From Candidatus Kapaibacterium sp. (lineage in GTDB: Bacteria; Bacteroidota; Ignavibacteria; Kapaibacteriales; UBA2268): a stretch of DNA of 36,188 nt. The notes under the pieces were generated by a model. The model made no database searches and was not told the DNA's origin. It worked only from the letters and a program-made list of their open reading frames with translations. Below, one piece after another: positions 15,692 through 24,900 of the stretch. The position numbers and the translations under genes are program-made. The stretch spans positions 1-36,188 of the forward strand of contig JAPLFL010000102.1 in the NCBI GenBank assembly GCA_026390695.1. Reading direction: 5' to 3'. Each line of letters begins with the position of its first letter. Position 1 is the first letter of the stretch.

Positions 15692-17557
15692 TTAATCGAG
15701 AGATTGGATTTCTTCTATTTTTTTTATGCCTTTTATACCTCCGAGTTTGAAAATTAAGTGACTGAGAGCTATTTTATTGGGTACTGTTATTGTGATTACC
15801 CCTTCGAATTCATCGTCGTCATTTGGTGATAATCTGATTTTGCCGATATTAATTTCTCCCATACACTGCGTAATCTCTAAGAGCATCCCTGGCCGGTCAT
15901 TTCCCATTATATGCAGAGCAACTTCATATGGTTTGTTTGATAAATCAATTTGCTTGATATGATTTGGAATATTTTTGAAATAATTGTGAAGTTTGATTAC
16001 CGCTTTATAATGTACGACGAAATCTTGCCAATTTTTATCTGGCTTCCCATTTTCCGAAGTTATTATTTCGACCCGGTCTCCGGTCTGAAGCTGATAGTTT
16101 AAGTCTTTGAGCAAATTATTAACTTTAACTGAAATAATTTTAAATCCTGTTTTTTCGCTTATTTCAAAAGCAAGATCTACAGGTGTGGAATTTGGCGGTA
16201 ATAAAAATGAACGACCGTCTTTTAAAAATACATTTACGCCTTGATTATATAAATTATTTCTTATTGAATTCCAGATTATTCCGTCTGCATCGTTACTTTT
16301 GGATTCAATTATTTCCATCATCCAGTTTCCCCATTCATCGATACTATCATTTGAAATCTCAAGTGGTCTCACTTGTTTTGAGTTCACGGATAATGTCGTG
16401 AGTATGCCTTCGTCTGCGATTTTCCCCATTTCGCTTGTTCTGATCAGCACTTCAACCATTGTGCCATCTGGTCCGATCAAATTTGTTTTGAGATACTTGA
16501 ACCAATTTTTTCCCCAATGAGTTATTGCATCCTCTTGCAGCCCTGAACTCCTGAAAGTGCCCATCAGCAGCCCTAAGACCTTGAAGCACTCTGATGAATC
16601 ATTGGTATTAAGTTGAATTATTAGGGAATAAAAATTCTCTATACTATCGGGATCATAGCCAGCACTGATCATTCTGTATATTTCGTAGAAGTGCTTATGT
16701 TCCTGAATGACTGTGCAATCTAAATTTTTTGAGTTTAGAAAATCTTCTATTTTATTGGTCATATCGAAAATAAATTCTGCATACTGGATCCTTTTTTCCC
16801 AAAGCAGTTTGCGTATTCTCTCGTACATGATTTTATCGGTATTGTACAAAGATAAATCTTCGAGTTCGCAATTTACGTTCATCATTCCGAGATTATAGGC
16901 TATAGGAGTATAGAAGTTTAATGTTTCATAAGCAATACTTGATCGTTTTTTTTCGTTCATGTAGTGAATCGTTCGCATATTATGCAACCTATCGGCTAAT
17001 TTTATTACCATTACTCTTGAATCTTCAAGCAATGCAAGAAATAATTTACGGTAAGTTAGTGCCTTAGCGGAGATATGAGCATTTGAGTTGTAATTTTTCA
17101 GAACGGAATTTTCAATTTCATCGAAGGTTTCGATGATTTTCTCGTGTTTAATTTTTGTAACTGCTAATACTAATTTTAAAATTTCGCTGCCAAGTGGCCC
17201 AGGGAAAAGTTTAAGAATTGTATCTTCGTTAACTCTTTCGTTTTCTGGTTTATCTTTTGTATCTTCGATTGTATCATGCAGTAGGCTGGCAGCAATTACA
17301 GCAGTATCCCATTTGATTTTTAATTCTTTTAAAAGAATTAAGGTAACTTTTAAAGGATGAGTGTAATATGGTTTTCCGGATCCACGGATTTGTCCACTGT
17401 GGGCTTTTAAGCAAAGATTAAAAGCTGTGGAAATAGATTGAATGTCTAATTCGGATTGTTCTCGTTCAATTGTTTCTATAAGGTAATTCAGATCATCATC
17501 ACTGCTAAAGCCGAATCTGTCGTTTTCTTCGATCTCAAAATTATAGATTGTTTCCAT
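15692..17557 (-). CDS. SpoT/Rel-like (p)ppGpp hydrolase with degenerate synthetase domain
   Basis: This is a cytoplasmic alarmone enzyme of the long Rel/SpoT family (621 residues). The N-terminal HD hydrolase domain looks intact: H53, H67 in YYTHPLK, HD at 94-95 in LLHDTIEDT, and D189/N193 in LADRLHNMRT. The next region (~260-400) occupies the synthetase position and keeps only scattered features (HKHFYEIYRM, CFKVLGLLMG, MVEVLIRT). The usual GRFKDYI..PK.NGYQSLHT block is not recognisable; FRSSGLQEDAITHWG stands there instead. A TGS domain (~445-525; VFLKDGRSFLLPPNSTPVDL) and a C-terminal ACT domain (~540-621; VALHIMGNDRPGMLLEIT) follow. The likely activity is hydrolysis without synthesis, which implies a separate synthetase elsewhere. 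This inference comes from motif reading only. Confidence 0.88.
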   Translation of the reverse strand: METIYNFEIEENDRFGFSSDDDLNYLIETIEREQSELDIQSISTAFNLCLKAHSGQIRGSGKPYYTHPLKVTLILLKELKIKWDTAVIAASLLHDTIEDTKDKPENERVNEDTILKLFPGPLGSEILKLVLAVTKIKHEKIIETFDEIENSVLKNYNSNAHISAKALTYRKLFLALLEDSRVMVIKLADRLHNMRTIHYMNEKKRSSIAYETLNFYTPIAYNLGMMNVNCELEDLSLYNTDKIMYERIRKLLWEKRIQYAEFIFDMTNKIEDFLNSKNLDCTVIQEHKHFYEIYRMISAGYDPDSIENFYSLIIQLNTNDSSECFKVLGLLMGTFRSSGLQEDAITHWGKNWFKYLKTNLIGPDGTMVEVLIRTSEMGKIADEGILTTLSVNSKQVRPLEISNDSIDEWGNWMMEIIESKSNDADGIIWNSIRNNLYNQGVNVFLKDGRSFLLPPNSTPVDLAFEISEKTGFKIISVKVNNLLKDLNYQLQTGDRVEIITSENGKPDKNWQDFVVHYKAVIKLHNYFKNIPNHIKQIDLSNKPYEVALHIMGNDRPGMLLEITQCMGEINIGKIRLSPNDDDEFEGVITITVPNKIALSHLIFKLGGIKGIKKIEEIQSLD

Positions 17558-17939
17558 TGCAATTTCTAAAAATTTTATCTGTTCTTAATCCAAAAAAGAC
17601 ATTTCTTGCTGTCTCCTAATAAATATACTCACAAGCCACTGCTGTAGCGGCATTTCCGATTCCGATTATCAGAAAATAGAAAAATTTTCCCTTTTAATAA
17701 GAAAGTTCCTCTTTTATACTTCCTTAATCGAATTCTCAATATATGACTTTTTTTTGAATAAAAATTAATCTCAATTCATTTTTACTTTTCAAAAAAGCAA
17801 AATTCATTTGTTGATAGCTCATTTTTTATATAATTTTTTAAGGTCTATTGTAAAGAATTGTTCCTATTTAATAAATATTTTTTGTTATATTGCTTATTGC
17901 TTCATGGGGGGAGCGGAAATAGAAGGCAGAAGTTAAAAA

Positions 17940-18041
17940 GTGAAGGTAGGAAGAAGAATCAGCAAATATTTTCGTTTTGGAGCATATTCTGAAATTGTCT
18001 CAATTACTGAGTTTAACTCAGGCCCCCTGTTATTTACTTAA
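17940..18041 (+). CDS. Possible 33-residue peptide (GTG start), doubtful
   Basis: The ORF runs from GTG at 17940 to TAA at 18041 and would encode MKVGRRISKYFRFGAYSEIV followed by SITEFNSGPLLFT. It is noted because it lies just before a locus with an asparagine-synthetase-like gene, a family that also works on peptides. No good Shine-Dalgarno sequence is present, the ORF contains the palindrome at 18007, and length alone could arise by chance. I give it low weight. Confidence 0.15.
   Translation: MKVGRRISKYFRFGAYSEIVSITEFNSGPLLFT
18007..18021. promoter_or_regulatory. Perfect 15-bp palindrome, possible operator of the UmuD-like operon
   Basis: CTGAGTTTAACTCAG has two perfect 7-bp arms around one central base. 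It lies 60 bp before the ATG of the first UmuD-like gene, a plausible operator position. An SOS-type repressor site is an inference; no consensus for this group is known to me. Confidence 0.4.
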
Positions 18042-18081
18042 TTTGAACTGACAGATTTTTTTAATTTTTTTGGGGCAATTT

Positions 18082-18507
18082 ATGGAAAAAATTGAATTAC
18101 TAAACTTTGAACCTACAAGTTCTGCTAAAATTCCCTTTTTTCAGGGTTCAGTTTCGGCTGGAGTTCCTGTCTCAGTCGATAATCCACAACAAGAGCGAAT
18201 TGATTTGAACGAATTTTTAGTGGATAATCCGACTAAAACTTTTTTTGCTAAGATTCATGGTTATGAGATGTCACCTTACGGAATACGTGACGGAGATATT
18301 GCTATTGTTGACTCTTCGCTTCAGTTGCGGGATGGTAATCTTGTAATTACTCAGGTTGGCGAAGATTTATTGCTGAAAATATTTCGTGATGTCAATGGTG
18401 AAAAATTCTTAGAATCGCATAATAAGACATTTTTGCCATTATCAATTGAACCCTTTATGAATTTTCAACCATTAGGGATTGTTACTAAAGTTATTCGCCC
18501 TGTCTGA
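18082..18507 (+). CDS. UmuD/LexA-type S24 protein lacking the catalytic serine
   Basis: The 141-residue protein aligns by eye over its whole length with UmuD: IPFFQGSVSAGVPVS, ERIDLNEFLVDNPTKTFF, then GIRDGDIAIVDSS. The Ala-Gly bond used for self-cleavage in LexA-type proteins is present at 26-27. The catalytic lysine is probably K99 in GEDLLLKIF. The nucleophile motif, normally GDSM, reads GYEM, with Glu at 62 in place of Ser. It is therefore probably a pseudo-protease that could still be cleaved by a partner or act as a dimerisation subunit. It has no DNA-binding domain. The start is the ATG at 18082 with GGGG 6 nt before it; a TTG 12 nt earlier is an alternative. The next gene begins 9 nt after its stop. 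Confidence 0.8.
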   Translation: MEKIELLNFEPTSSAKIPFFQGSVSAGVPVSVDNPQQERIDLNEFLVDNPTKTFFAKIHGYEMSPYGIRDGDIAIVDSSLQLRDGNLVITQVGEDLLLKIFRDVNGEKFLESHNKTFLPLSIEPFMNFQPLGIVTKVIRPV

Positions 18508-18516
18508 GACACTATT

Positions 18517-18942
18517 ATGAAAGTCACTGAATATTCCGAGATTGGTACTCGGTTTGAATTTAAAGCTGAATTGTTTCAAGCTGCTTCTAAGGCAGGACTT
18601 TTGAATATTAACATGGAAGAGTCCGGTTCACTGGACTTAAATATTTTACTTGCACCTAATCCTGAGAAATTCTTTTTAGTCCGTGTTAATGGCGAGAGTA
18701 TGATTGATGAAGGAATTTTTGATGGCGATATTCTTGTTGTTGAAAGATCTGAAGTACCGATTGATGGCGAAATTATCATTTCAGCTTTAAATGGTGAACT
18801 GACAGTTAAAACGTTCAGACTCATTGATGGTACCGGCTATCTTTATTCTGCAAATAAAAAATTTTTACCGATAGAAATAATGACATTCTATGATTTCAGT
18901 GTGCAGGGAATCGTAAGGCATATTATTCACTATTTTATTTGA
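18517..18942 (+). CDS. UmuD-type S24 self-cleaving protease homologue with Ser-Lys pair
   Basis: The 141-residue protein is the second of the tandem pair and the same length as the first. The nucleophile is S61 in VNGESMIDEGIFDGDILVV, and the general-base lysine is K98 in LNGELTVKTF. A possible cleavage bond, Ala-Gly, is at 26-27 in ASKAGLLN, the same position as in its neighbour. In E. coli, UmuD is cleaved under RecA stimulation and then works with the polymerase UmuC. No umuC lies here; an asparagine-synthetase-like gene follows after 53 bp. The pair probably arose by duplication and diverged strongly. An active protein that cleaves or pairs with the serine-less one is plausible but unproven. 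Confidence 0.8.
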   Translation: MKVTEYSEIGTRFEFKAELFQAASKAGLLNINMEESGSLDLNILLAPNPEKFFLVRVNGESMIDEGIFDGDILVVERSEVPIDGEIIISALNGELTVKTFRLIDGTGYLYSANKKFLPIEIMTFYDFSVQGIVRHIIHYFI

Positions 18943-18995
18943 GAAAGCCCTTTGAGGTAGATGAGGACAGTTTATTATATTTTTAGAAAAGCCTT

Positions 18996-20732
18996 TTGAG
19001 TTGGTATTTCGGATTATATGGAAATTTAAATCAAAATGATAGGGATTATTTTGATAATGTAGGCTCAGAAGCGCTTTTTCAAGTTAGAAATGAAAAATTA
19101 TTACTTTGTTCGGGTGGCTTAAAAGAAAATTTGAATTATCATTTTGAGAATGATGATAATACAGATTCAGGCTGGCTAATCGTTGGATTTGGGTTATTAG
19201 AACGTGAGAATGATTTTATTTTTGCAAACAACGATTATTGGTCTGCTATTCTGACTGAGAACGATTTTTATGATGAAAAACTAAACGGACATTTTTGTGG
19301 TGTTCGATGGTCAGAAAAAGAGATTTTTCTCTTTAGTGATAACTTAGGGATCAGAGATTTTTATTATACCGAGCTGAATGGCATAATCGCATTTTCATCT
19401 CGTCCGCATATTTTATCAAATTATCGAAAAGATTGTTTGGTTAAATGGCCGGTGATAGGCTCCAGATGGCTACTTAGGAATCAAATTGACAGGAAAAGTC
19501 CTTATTCGAATCTCAGCCGTGTAAGTTCATCAGGAAGAGTGATAATTAATGAGAATGGTATAATTACTAATGAGAGGCTCTGGCAACCGAAAAGTATATC
19601 CCCAAGTTCTGTAGATGCAGATATTCCACTTAAAAAATTCTTTTTATCCGAGTGTTTTCAGAATAAGAAAATTAGGTTAGCTCTATCCGGCGGTATGGAT
19701 TCGAGGTTTTTACTTTCAATTATTAATTCAAATCATAAAAATTATGAAGTTTTTACCTTGGGTGATCCTAATCATCCTGATTCGATAATAGCCTCAAAAA
19801 TAGCATCAGCTCTGAATTTGAAGCATTGTCAATATGAAGTAAAAGAGTTGAATGAAACTGAAATAATTAAACATACCTTGGATTTTATTTCATATACAGG
19901 TGCGACGGCTCCTGCATCCGAATCTATGCAGAAACTTTATTTTGAGAATCTGTATGAGCCTGATTCAATCGTAATAGATGGTGGATTCGGAGAAATCGGA
20001 AGACGTAGTTTATTTAATAAACTTCTAAGTTTCGGAAAAAAATATCTGATGGCACAAGATTCGCAAAGAATACTGGATTTGCTTATTTACCAAGACAGAG
20101 CCTATTATTCCAAAGATGTTTATAAAATGATTCTTGAATATAGCAAGGACAGCCTTGAAGTATTATTTAGTGAAATGCCAGATCCTAATTATTTTGGTGC
20201 TGAAAATTGGATGGATCTGTATTCTGTCAGAACAAAACTCATCAATTATACTTCCTTAGAGCAAGCCAGAGTGGATAATTATGTGCAGAATTTAACACCT
20301 TTTTCTGAGAAATTTTATTTTGATTATTCTTTTACGATTCCTTTGAAGGAAAAAATAAATTCTAAAATGTATAAAATGCTGATAAAATCAGATAATCCGT
20401 TAATTTCAAAATTTCCGATTGTAAAAGGAGATACTTATGTCCCGTTTTCCGCTCCTGATCTATATAACAAACTTTACAGCAAGGTTAAAAACAAAATCGT
20501 TAAACCTTATATTGATGATTTTAAGATAATGTTTTTTAAATCAATGAAAAATTATTTCAATGATTTATTGAACTCGCAATCTGTCCGTCAATCCGGAATT
20601 TACGATATAAATTATTTACAACAAAAATTCAATTCTTCCTTTAAAGAAACGGTAGTTCCCAATCCCGAACTTGATTTCTGGCTTGCAACCGAATTATTGC
20701 GCCAAAAGACCGAAAATATTTTGAAGGTTTAA
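18996..20732 (+). CDS. Asparagine-synthetase-like protein without glutaminase cysteine
   Basis: The 578-residue protein has the two-domain layout of class B asparagine synthetases. The N-terminal Ntn/GATase II-like half (1-~195) includes LFSDNLGIRDFYYTELNG and IAFSSRPHIL. The catalytic residue expected right after the initiator Met is Ser instead of Cys (MSWYFGLYGN), so glutamine hydrolysis is unlikely. The C-terminal ATP pyrophosphatase half has the P-loop SGGMDSR at 231-237, and IDGGFGE in place of the usual G.G.DE segment. The start is TTG at 18996; no later Met preserves the domain. Relatives with a lost or altered GATase site activate carboxyl groups in lasso-peptide, beta-lactam and surface-polymer pathways. 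The acceptor here is unknown. Confidence 0.78.
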   Translation: MSWYFGLYGNLNQNDRDYFDNVGSEALFQVRNEKLLLCSGGLKENLNYHFENDDNTDSGWLIVGFGLLERENDFIFANNDYWSAILTENDFYDEKLNGHFCGVRWSEKEIFLFSDNLGIRDFYYTELNGIIAFSSRPHILSNYRKDCLVKWPVIGSRWLLRNQIDRKSPYSNLSRVSSSGRVIINENGIITNERLWQPKSISPSSVDADIPLKKFFLSECFQNKKIRLALSGGMDSRFLLSIINSNHKNYEVFTLGDPNHPDSIIASKIASALNLKHCQYEVKELNETEIIKHTLDFISYTGATAPASESMQKLYFENLYEPDSIVIDGGFGEIGRRSLFNKLLSFGKKYLMAQDSQRILDLLIYQDRAYYSKDVYKMILEYSKDSLEVLFSEMPDPNYFGAENWMDLYSVRTKLINYTSLEQARVDNYVQNLTPFSEKFYFDYSFTIPLKEKINSKMYKMLIKSDNPLISKFPIVKGDTYVPFSAPDLYNKLYSKVKNKIVKPYIDDFKIMFFKSMKNYFNDLLNSQSVRQSGIYDINYLQQKFNSSFKETVVPNPELDFWLATELLRQKTENILKV

Positions 20733-20796
20733 TATTTTAAAAATAAATTTGCTTAAAATTCGTTTACTCTTTATTATATTGATTCAAAGGTGAAAA

Positions 20797-21411
20797 ATGG
20801 TAGATAACGAAAATTTTAATCCGAACATGACCTTGCTCAGTGGCTCTTGTGGCTATAGTATAGATTTAGTCTGTAATCAGAACGACAGTATTTATTGCTA
20901 TAAACTTCATCTGGTTAATGTAACAAGTGATTATATAGTTGTTGCTCCATCGGAAACTTCATCTGCATTCAAAAAGATACCTTTCTTCGATAAAGGCAAG
21001 CAGTTGATCCTTAATATTTACAGAGCTGATGCGGATATATTGAATGGCAGGAAAGCCGTGTTGTTCGACTATAAACTTATGAAAACTTATGATAAAGTTA
21101 TTGGGAAAATAAAGCCGTATTTAAACACAATAGTTTATATTGTGAGCACATGGAGTCCGAAAGGTTTATCAGATATTAAACTTAGTGTTGAATGGGGGCT
21201 AATGAAATCATTTGGAATGAACGCTCTGGAACTCACCACGAATAAAGTATTAGCTGTAAAAAAAGTTGGTCGTTACCAAATTTACGAAGAACCTGGAGAA
21301 TTAAAGGATAAAAAGGAATATATAGTCCATGCCATCCCTTATAAAAATATTTATCATATATACGCATGGGATGAAGAAACCAAAGATTTGGTAGATATAT
21401 CTAAAATTTAA
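20797..21411 (+). CDS. Unrecognised 204-residue protein in the UmuD/AsnB-like locus
   Basis: The protein starts MVDNENFNPNMTLLSGSCGY, with AGGTG about 6 nt before the ATG, a convincing ribosome-binding site. It has no signal peptide, membrane segment or obvious repeat. Two cysteines lie near the start (SGSCGYSIDLVC) and a third in IYCYK. The middle is hydrophobic and beta/alpha mixed (KPYLNTIVYIVSTWSP, LSVEWGLMKSFGM). The C-terminal part is rich in Tyr and charged residues (HAIPYKNIYHIYAWDEETKD). I do not recognise a family. It lies 64 bp after the asparagine-synthetase-like gene on the same strand and is probably cotranscribed, so it may be a partner or substrate of that enzyme. Confidence 0.7.
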   Translation: MVDNENFNPNMTLLSGSCGYSIDLVCNQNDSIYCYKLHLVNVTSDYIVVAPSETSSAFKKIPFFDKGKQLILNIYRADADILNGRKAVLFDYKLMKTYDKVIGKIKPYLNTIVYIVSTWSPKGLSDIKLSVEWGLMKSFGMNALELTTNKVLAVKKVGRYQIYEEPGELKDKKEYIVHAIPYKNIYHIYAWDEETKDLVDISKI

Positions 21412-21974
21412 TAAATGTCATCCTTGCTAAGGCGGTTACAGACGAAGACGTCTGTACTACTACTGCGGTAGAATTGACGTCCTCGTCTGTTCATGTATAA
21501 TTGACATGACAACAAGTGAAGGATCTCTCCGACACTCATTTATTCTGAAACAAATCAGATAGAGAAATAATAGAGCTTTTAGAGTATAACCAAAATTAAT
21601 TTTAGTTGGATATAAAATCTACGTTAATCTTGCCTGTAATAATAAAATTAATTTACTATTTTTTAAGAAAAATACCGATAATAAATGTAGTTTATATTTG
21701 GTTATTTGGATTTTTTTTTGTAGTTTATATTCTTCAATTATGTTAAATTATTTAGAGATACTTATTTTTTTGATGGTCATAAGAACAGCAACAGAAGCCG
21801 CTGAAAAAATATTTTTAAAATAGAAGTAACTTTTTTAATTTTCATCTGTTCTTACTAATGTGCAAAAGAAAAGTTGAAAAAAATGAGAAGTTTAGGATTA
21901 AATGCACAAAATATAGATTGATAGCAATGTTTAATGATTATTTATATATTTTCTAATTTATTTAAGGAGTTTTA
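21412..21974. other. Intergenic region with inverted repeat, upstream of the large T9SS gene
   Basis: These 563 bp hold no gene. Near its left end is an imperfect inverted repeat (21438-21452 / 21476-21490). It is embedded in a sequence beginning TGTCATCCTTGC and ending GAAGGATCTCTCC that resembles a widespread interspersed repeat. The rest is very AT-rich; a promoter for the following gene is expected but not identified. Confidence 0.5.
21438..21490. repeat. Inverted repeat, 15-bp arms with one mismatch
   Basis: ACAGACGAAGACGTC pairs with GACGTCCTCGTCTGT apart from one A-C position, with a 23-nt loop. It starts 27 bp after the stop of the unknown 204-residue gene. There is no T-run, so it is more likely part of a repeat element than a classic terminator. 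Confidence 0.75.
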
Positions 21975-24900
21975 ATGAAAAGGTTTACTTATTTTCTGCT
22001 TGCAGTATTTCTCGCTGCTGCAGTGCTTTTCCCGAGCTTATCTAATGCTCAGGCAAAGGTCGATATCGAGAAGTTAAAGAAAGATTTGCCTCACATGTTC
22101 GGATCATCGAACGTAGGTAAAGATTTCTGGTTTACGGTGCCTCCATGCTTCTTTGATGAGAGCTTTGGCTCCGAAAACTTTATTCGTTTGTTCATTACAT
22201 CGCCATCAAACGCACTCTGCGTGGTAGAAATTCCCGGTAAAGGATTTTATTCTACACAGCAGACAATTGCTAATGATGTAATTCAATTCCCACTTACTCC
22301 AAATGATGCTCAACCTTACGTTAAAAAAGGTAATGAGCCTTATTATCCTGAGAAAGTATATACCGGTGCTGGTGTACACGTTTTTTCCGAAGCTCCGCTT
22401 GTAGTCTATGTAGCTGTTCGTTACCATTATACAAGTGATTCATGGCTTTGTGTTCCAACTGCATCTTTCGGTAAAGAATATATTGTCGCTTCTTATGGCG
22501 ATATGACCGCAATGTTTCCAAGCTATACTCTTCCGAGTTTAAGCGGTTGTGTTGCTGCTTATGATGACACTAAAGTTCGTTTTACCCTTGGTGGAAACCC
22601 GAAATCAGTTACTGCTGGTGGCTTGCTGCCATTGCAGTCTGCAAATGTTAACCTTAATAAAGGCGATGTTTGGATGATCTCCTCAAAAGGTCCTGACGCT
22701 GACTTAACTGGATCGAAATTTGCCGCAAACAAGCCAATAGGTGTTGTTTCCGGTAATCAATGTACAAACATTCCAACAGACAATCAATGGTGCGATTATA
22801 CCGCTGAAATGGATCTTCCAACTTACGTTTGGGGTCTTGATTACTATGTTCCTGTAATGCCAGGTAGAAAATATCCTCCGTTAATGAGAATATTCGGAAA
22901 AGATCCCGGTACTTCTTTTTACCGTGATGGTAACATGATCGGTACAGTTACTGCAGTTCCCGGTTTAATGGGTAAAGGTTGGTTTGAACAACGTTTGCAC
23001 CCAATGGGAATTAAACCACATAGTGTAACCGTTTCCGGTACAGCCCCTATCGGAGTTGTAGAATATAATACCGGTGTTCAGGAAGACGGATACCCGCTGC
23101 CAAACTCAGACCCATTCGAATGTGTAATTTCTCCTATACAGCAGTATCAAAAAGAAATTACTTTCTGTACTCCCGGACTTCGTGGTAACTTCGGTTTCCC
23201 TGAAAATAATTTAAACGTTGTTTATGAAACCAATCAATATGGCTATATGCCGGATGACATGATGTTTGCTAAGGTTGAAAGCGGAGCTTTCCAATGGCAG
23301 CAATTTAATCAAAAGTACCCCGGTATTGATGAGAAATTTACTAAATTACAGCAACCAGGCGACAGACAATATGCTCTGAAACTTGTTAGACTGCCCGGTG
23401 ACGGTGTTTATAAAGTAAAAGCTAACAAACCTTTCGCAGCTTATGCATTTGGTTTCGGTTGGTGCGACTCTTATGGCCATCCTACAAGCTTTGCTCTAAT
23501 TGATCAGGAACATCCCGATACTAACGCTCCGGATCCACGCTGGACCCCACGTTGCACAGGTAATGTTGATAATGGAACTGTTACCGATATGCCGGATGAC
23601 GATTCAGTGCGCTCTAACCTTGCAAGAATCGATTTCTTAATCGACTCAAGCTTTAACTATGATTTCCAATATAAAGATTTCATCCCCGGTCAAACACGTA
23701 CTACAACATGGCAATTAAACGTAATTGATCCACTATCAGAAGCTCGCGCCTTCATTCGTTTTTCTGACAGACGCGGTAATGATACTGTAATTGTGATAAA
23801 CTATTATCCACCGAAAGTTCAGATTACTCCTGATATGTACGACTTCGGTCACTTCAAGCTCGGTGAATCAAAAACTATGGACTTTCTTGCAACAAACTTA
23901 TCAGATAAAGGGCCGCTTGTAGTCACCAGACTTCCTCTTGCCCATGGAGACCAGAACTTCATAATAACTAATATCACTCCTGCTTTACCTGCAATTATTC
24001 CACCACTCGGTCAACTTACCTTTAAAGTACGTTTCACTGCAGTAAAAGAAGGAACTTTCCAGGATTCAATCGCAATCACAGACGATTCATGTTATTTCTT
24101 CCAGCAATCTTTTGTACAGGCATCAGTAGGTGTTCCTGTTATTATCGTTGGAAATACAGCCGGCTTACAGTACGATGCTGATTTCGGCAATTTAGCTGTT
24201 AATGCAACTAACACATTACCAATCCCAGTCCGCAATACCGGAAATGCTCCTTTGACCGTTACCGGCCATAGCAATCTTCCTGGCGGTTCAGCTTATAAAA
24301 TTATCTGGGGAGCTGATGGAGAACCAACTGCAGCTACTCCTTGGGTTATTATGCCGAACACTCAAAAAGGATTCATGGTTAGCTTCACACCACCTGCAAC
24401 GATGAACTATAAAGACCAGATAACATTCTACAGCGATGCACAGACTATTGATAGCATTGCTCCACTGAATGGAAACGGTATTCAGGCTGGTTTAAATGCA
24501 AACAATTATAATTGGAAAAATCGTCATATTGACAGAGCATCCGATCCACGTCCTGCTTATGGAATTGATGCAGGAGATCCACCAGCAATAGTTCTTGAAG
24601 CAACTGGAAACAAAGATGTTGTTATTACTGATATAGTTGGATTTACAAATCCAAGTATCAATAAATCAGGATTTGAATTCCCTAACGGCGATATTTATGT
24701 TGATGGAAGTGGAAATTTCCAATTATCAAAGACAATCAAAATACCAAAAGGAGAAACTTTTACAATCCCTGTTAAATTCCATCCTACTGCAGTTGGCCCT
24801 TATGAAGTTCGCTTCCATTATAAAAGCGATGCAATAAGTGATCCTGAATCTTTCCTTAAAGGTGTTGGTATTTTAGGTGAATTAACAACCAATGATTTGG

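Larger units (their letters stand above)
17558..18081. other. Intergenic region upstream of the UmuD-like pair
   Basis: These 524 bp are AT-rich and separate spoT (minus) from the UmuD-like genes (plus), so promoters for both should lie here. Visible items are AGAAGG-rich sequence near 17920-17960, a 33-codon ORF with GTG start at 17940, and a perfect palindrome at 18007-18021. No terminator or RNA gene was recognised. Confidence 0.5.

Noticed and set aside
18082-18942. Standard umuDC error-prone polymerase operon
   Set aside because: No Y-family polymerase follows; the next gene is asparagine-synthetase-like.
18082-21411. Classical lasso-peptide cluster
   Set aside because: No RRE/PqqD-like protein, no transglutaminase-like protease, no transporter and no convincing precursor are visible; S24 proteins are not the usual lasso protease.
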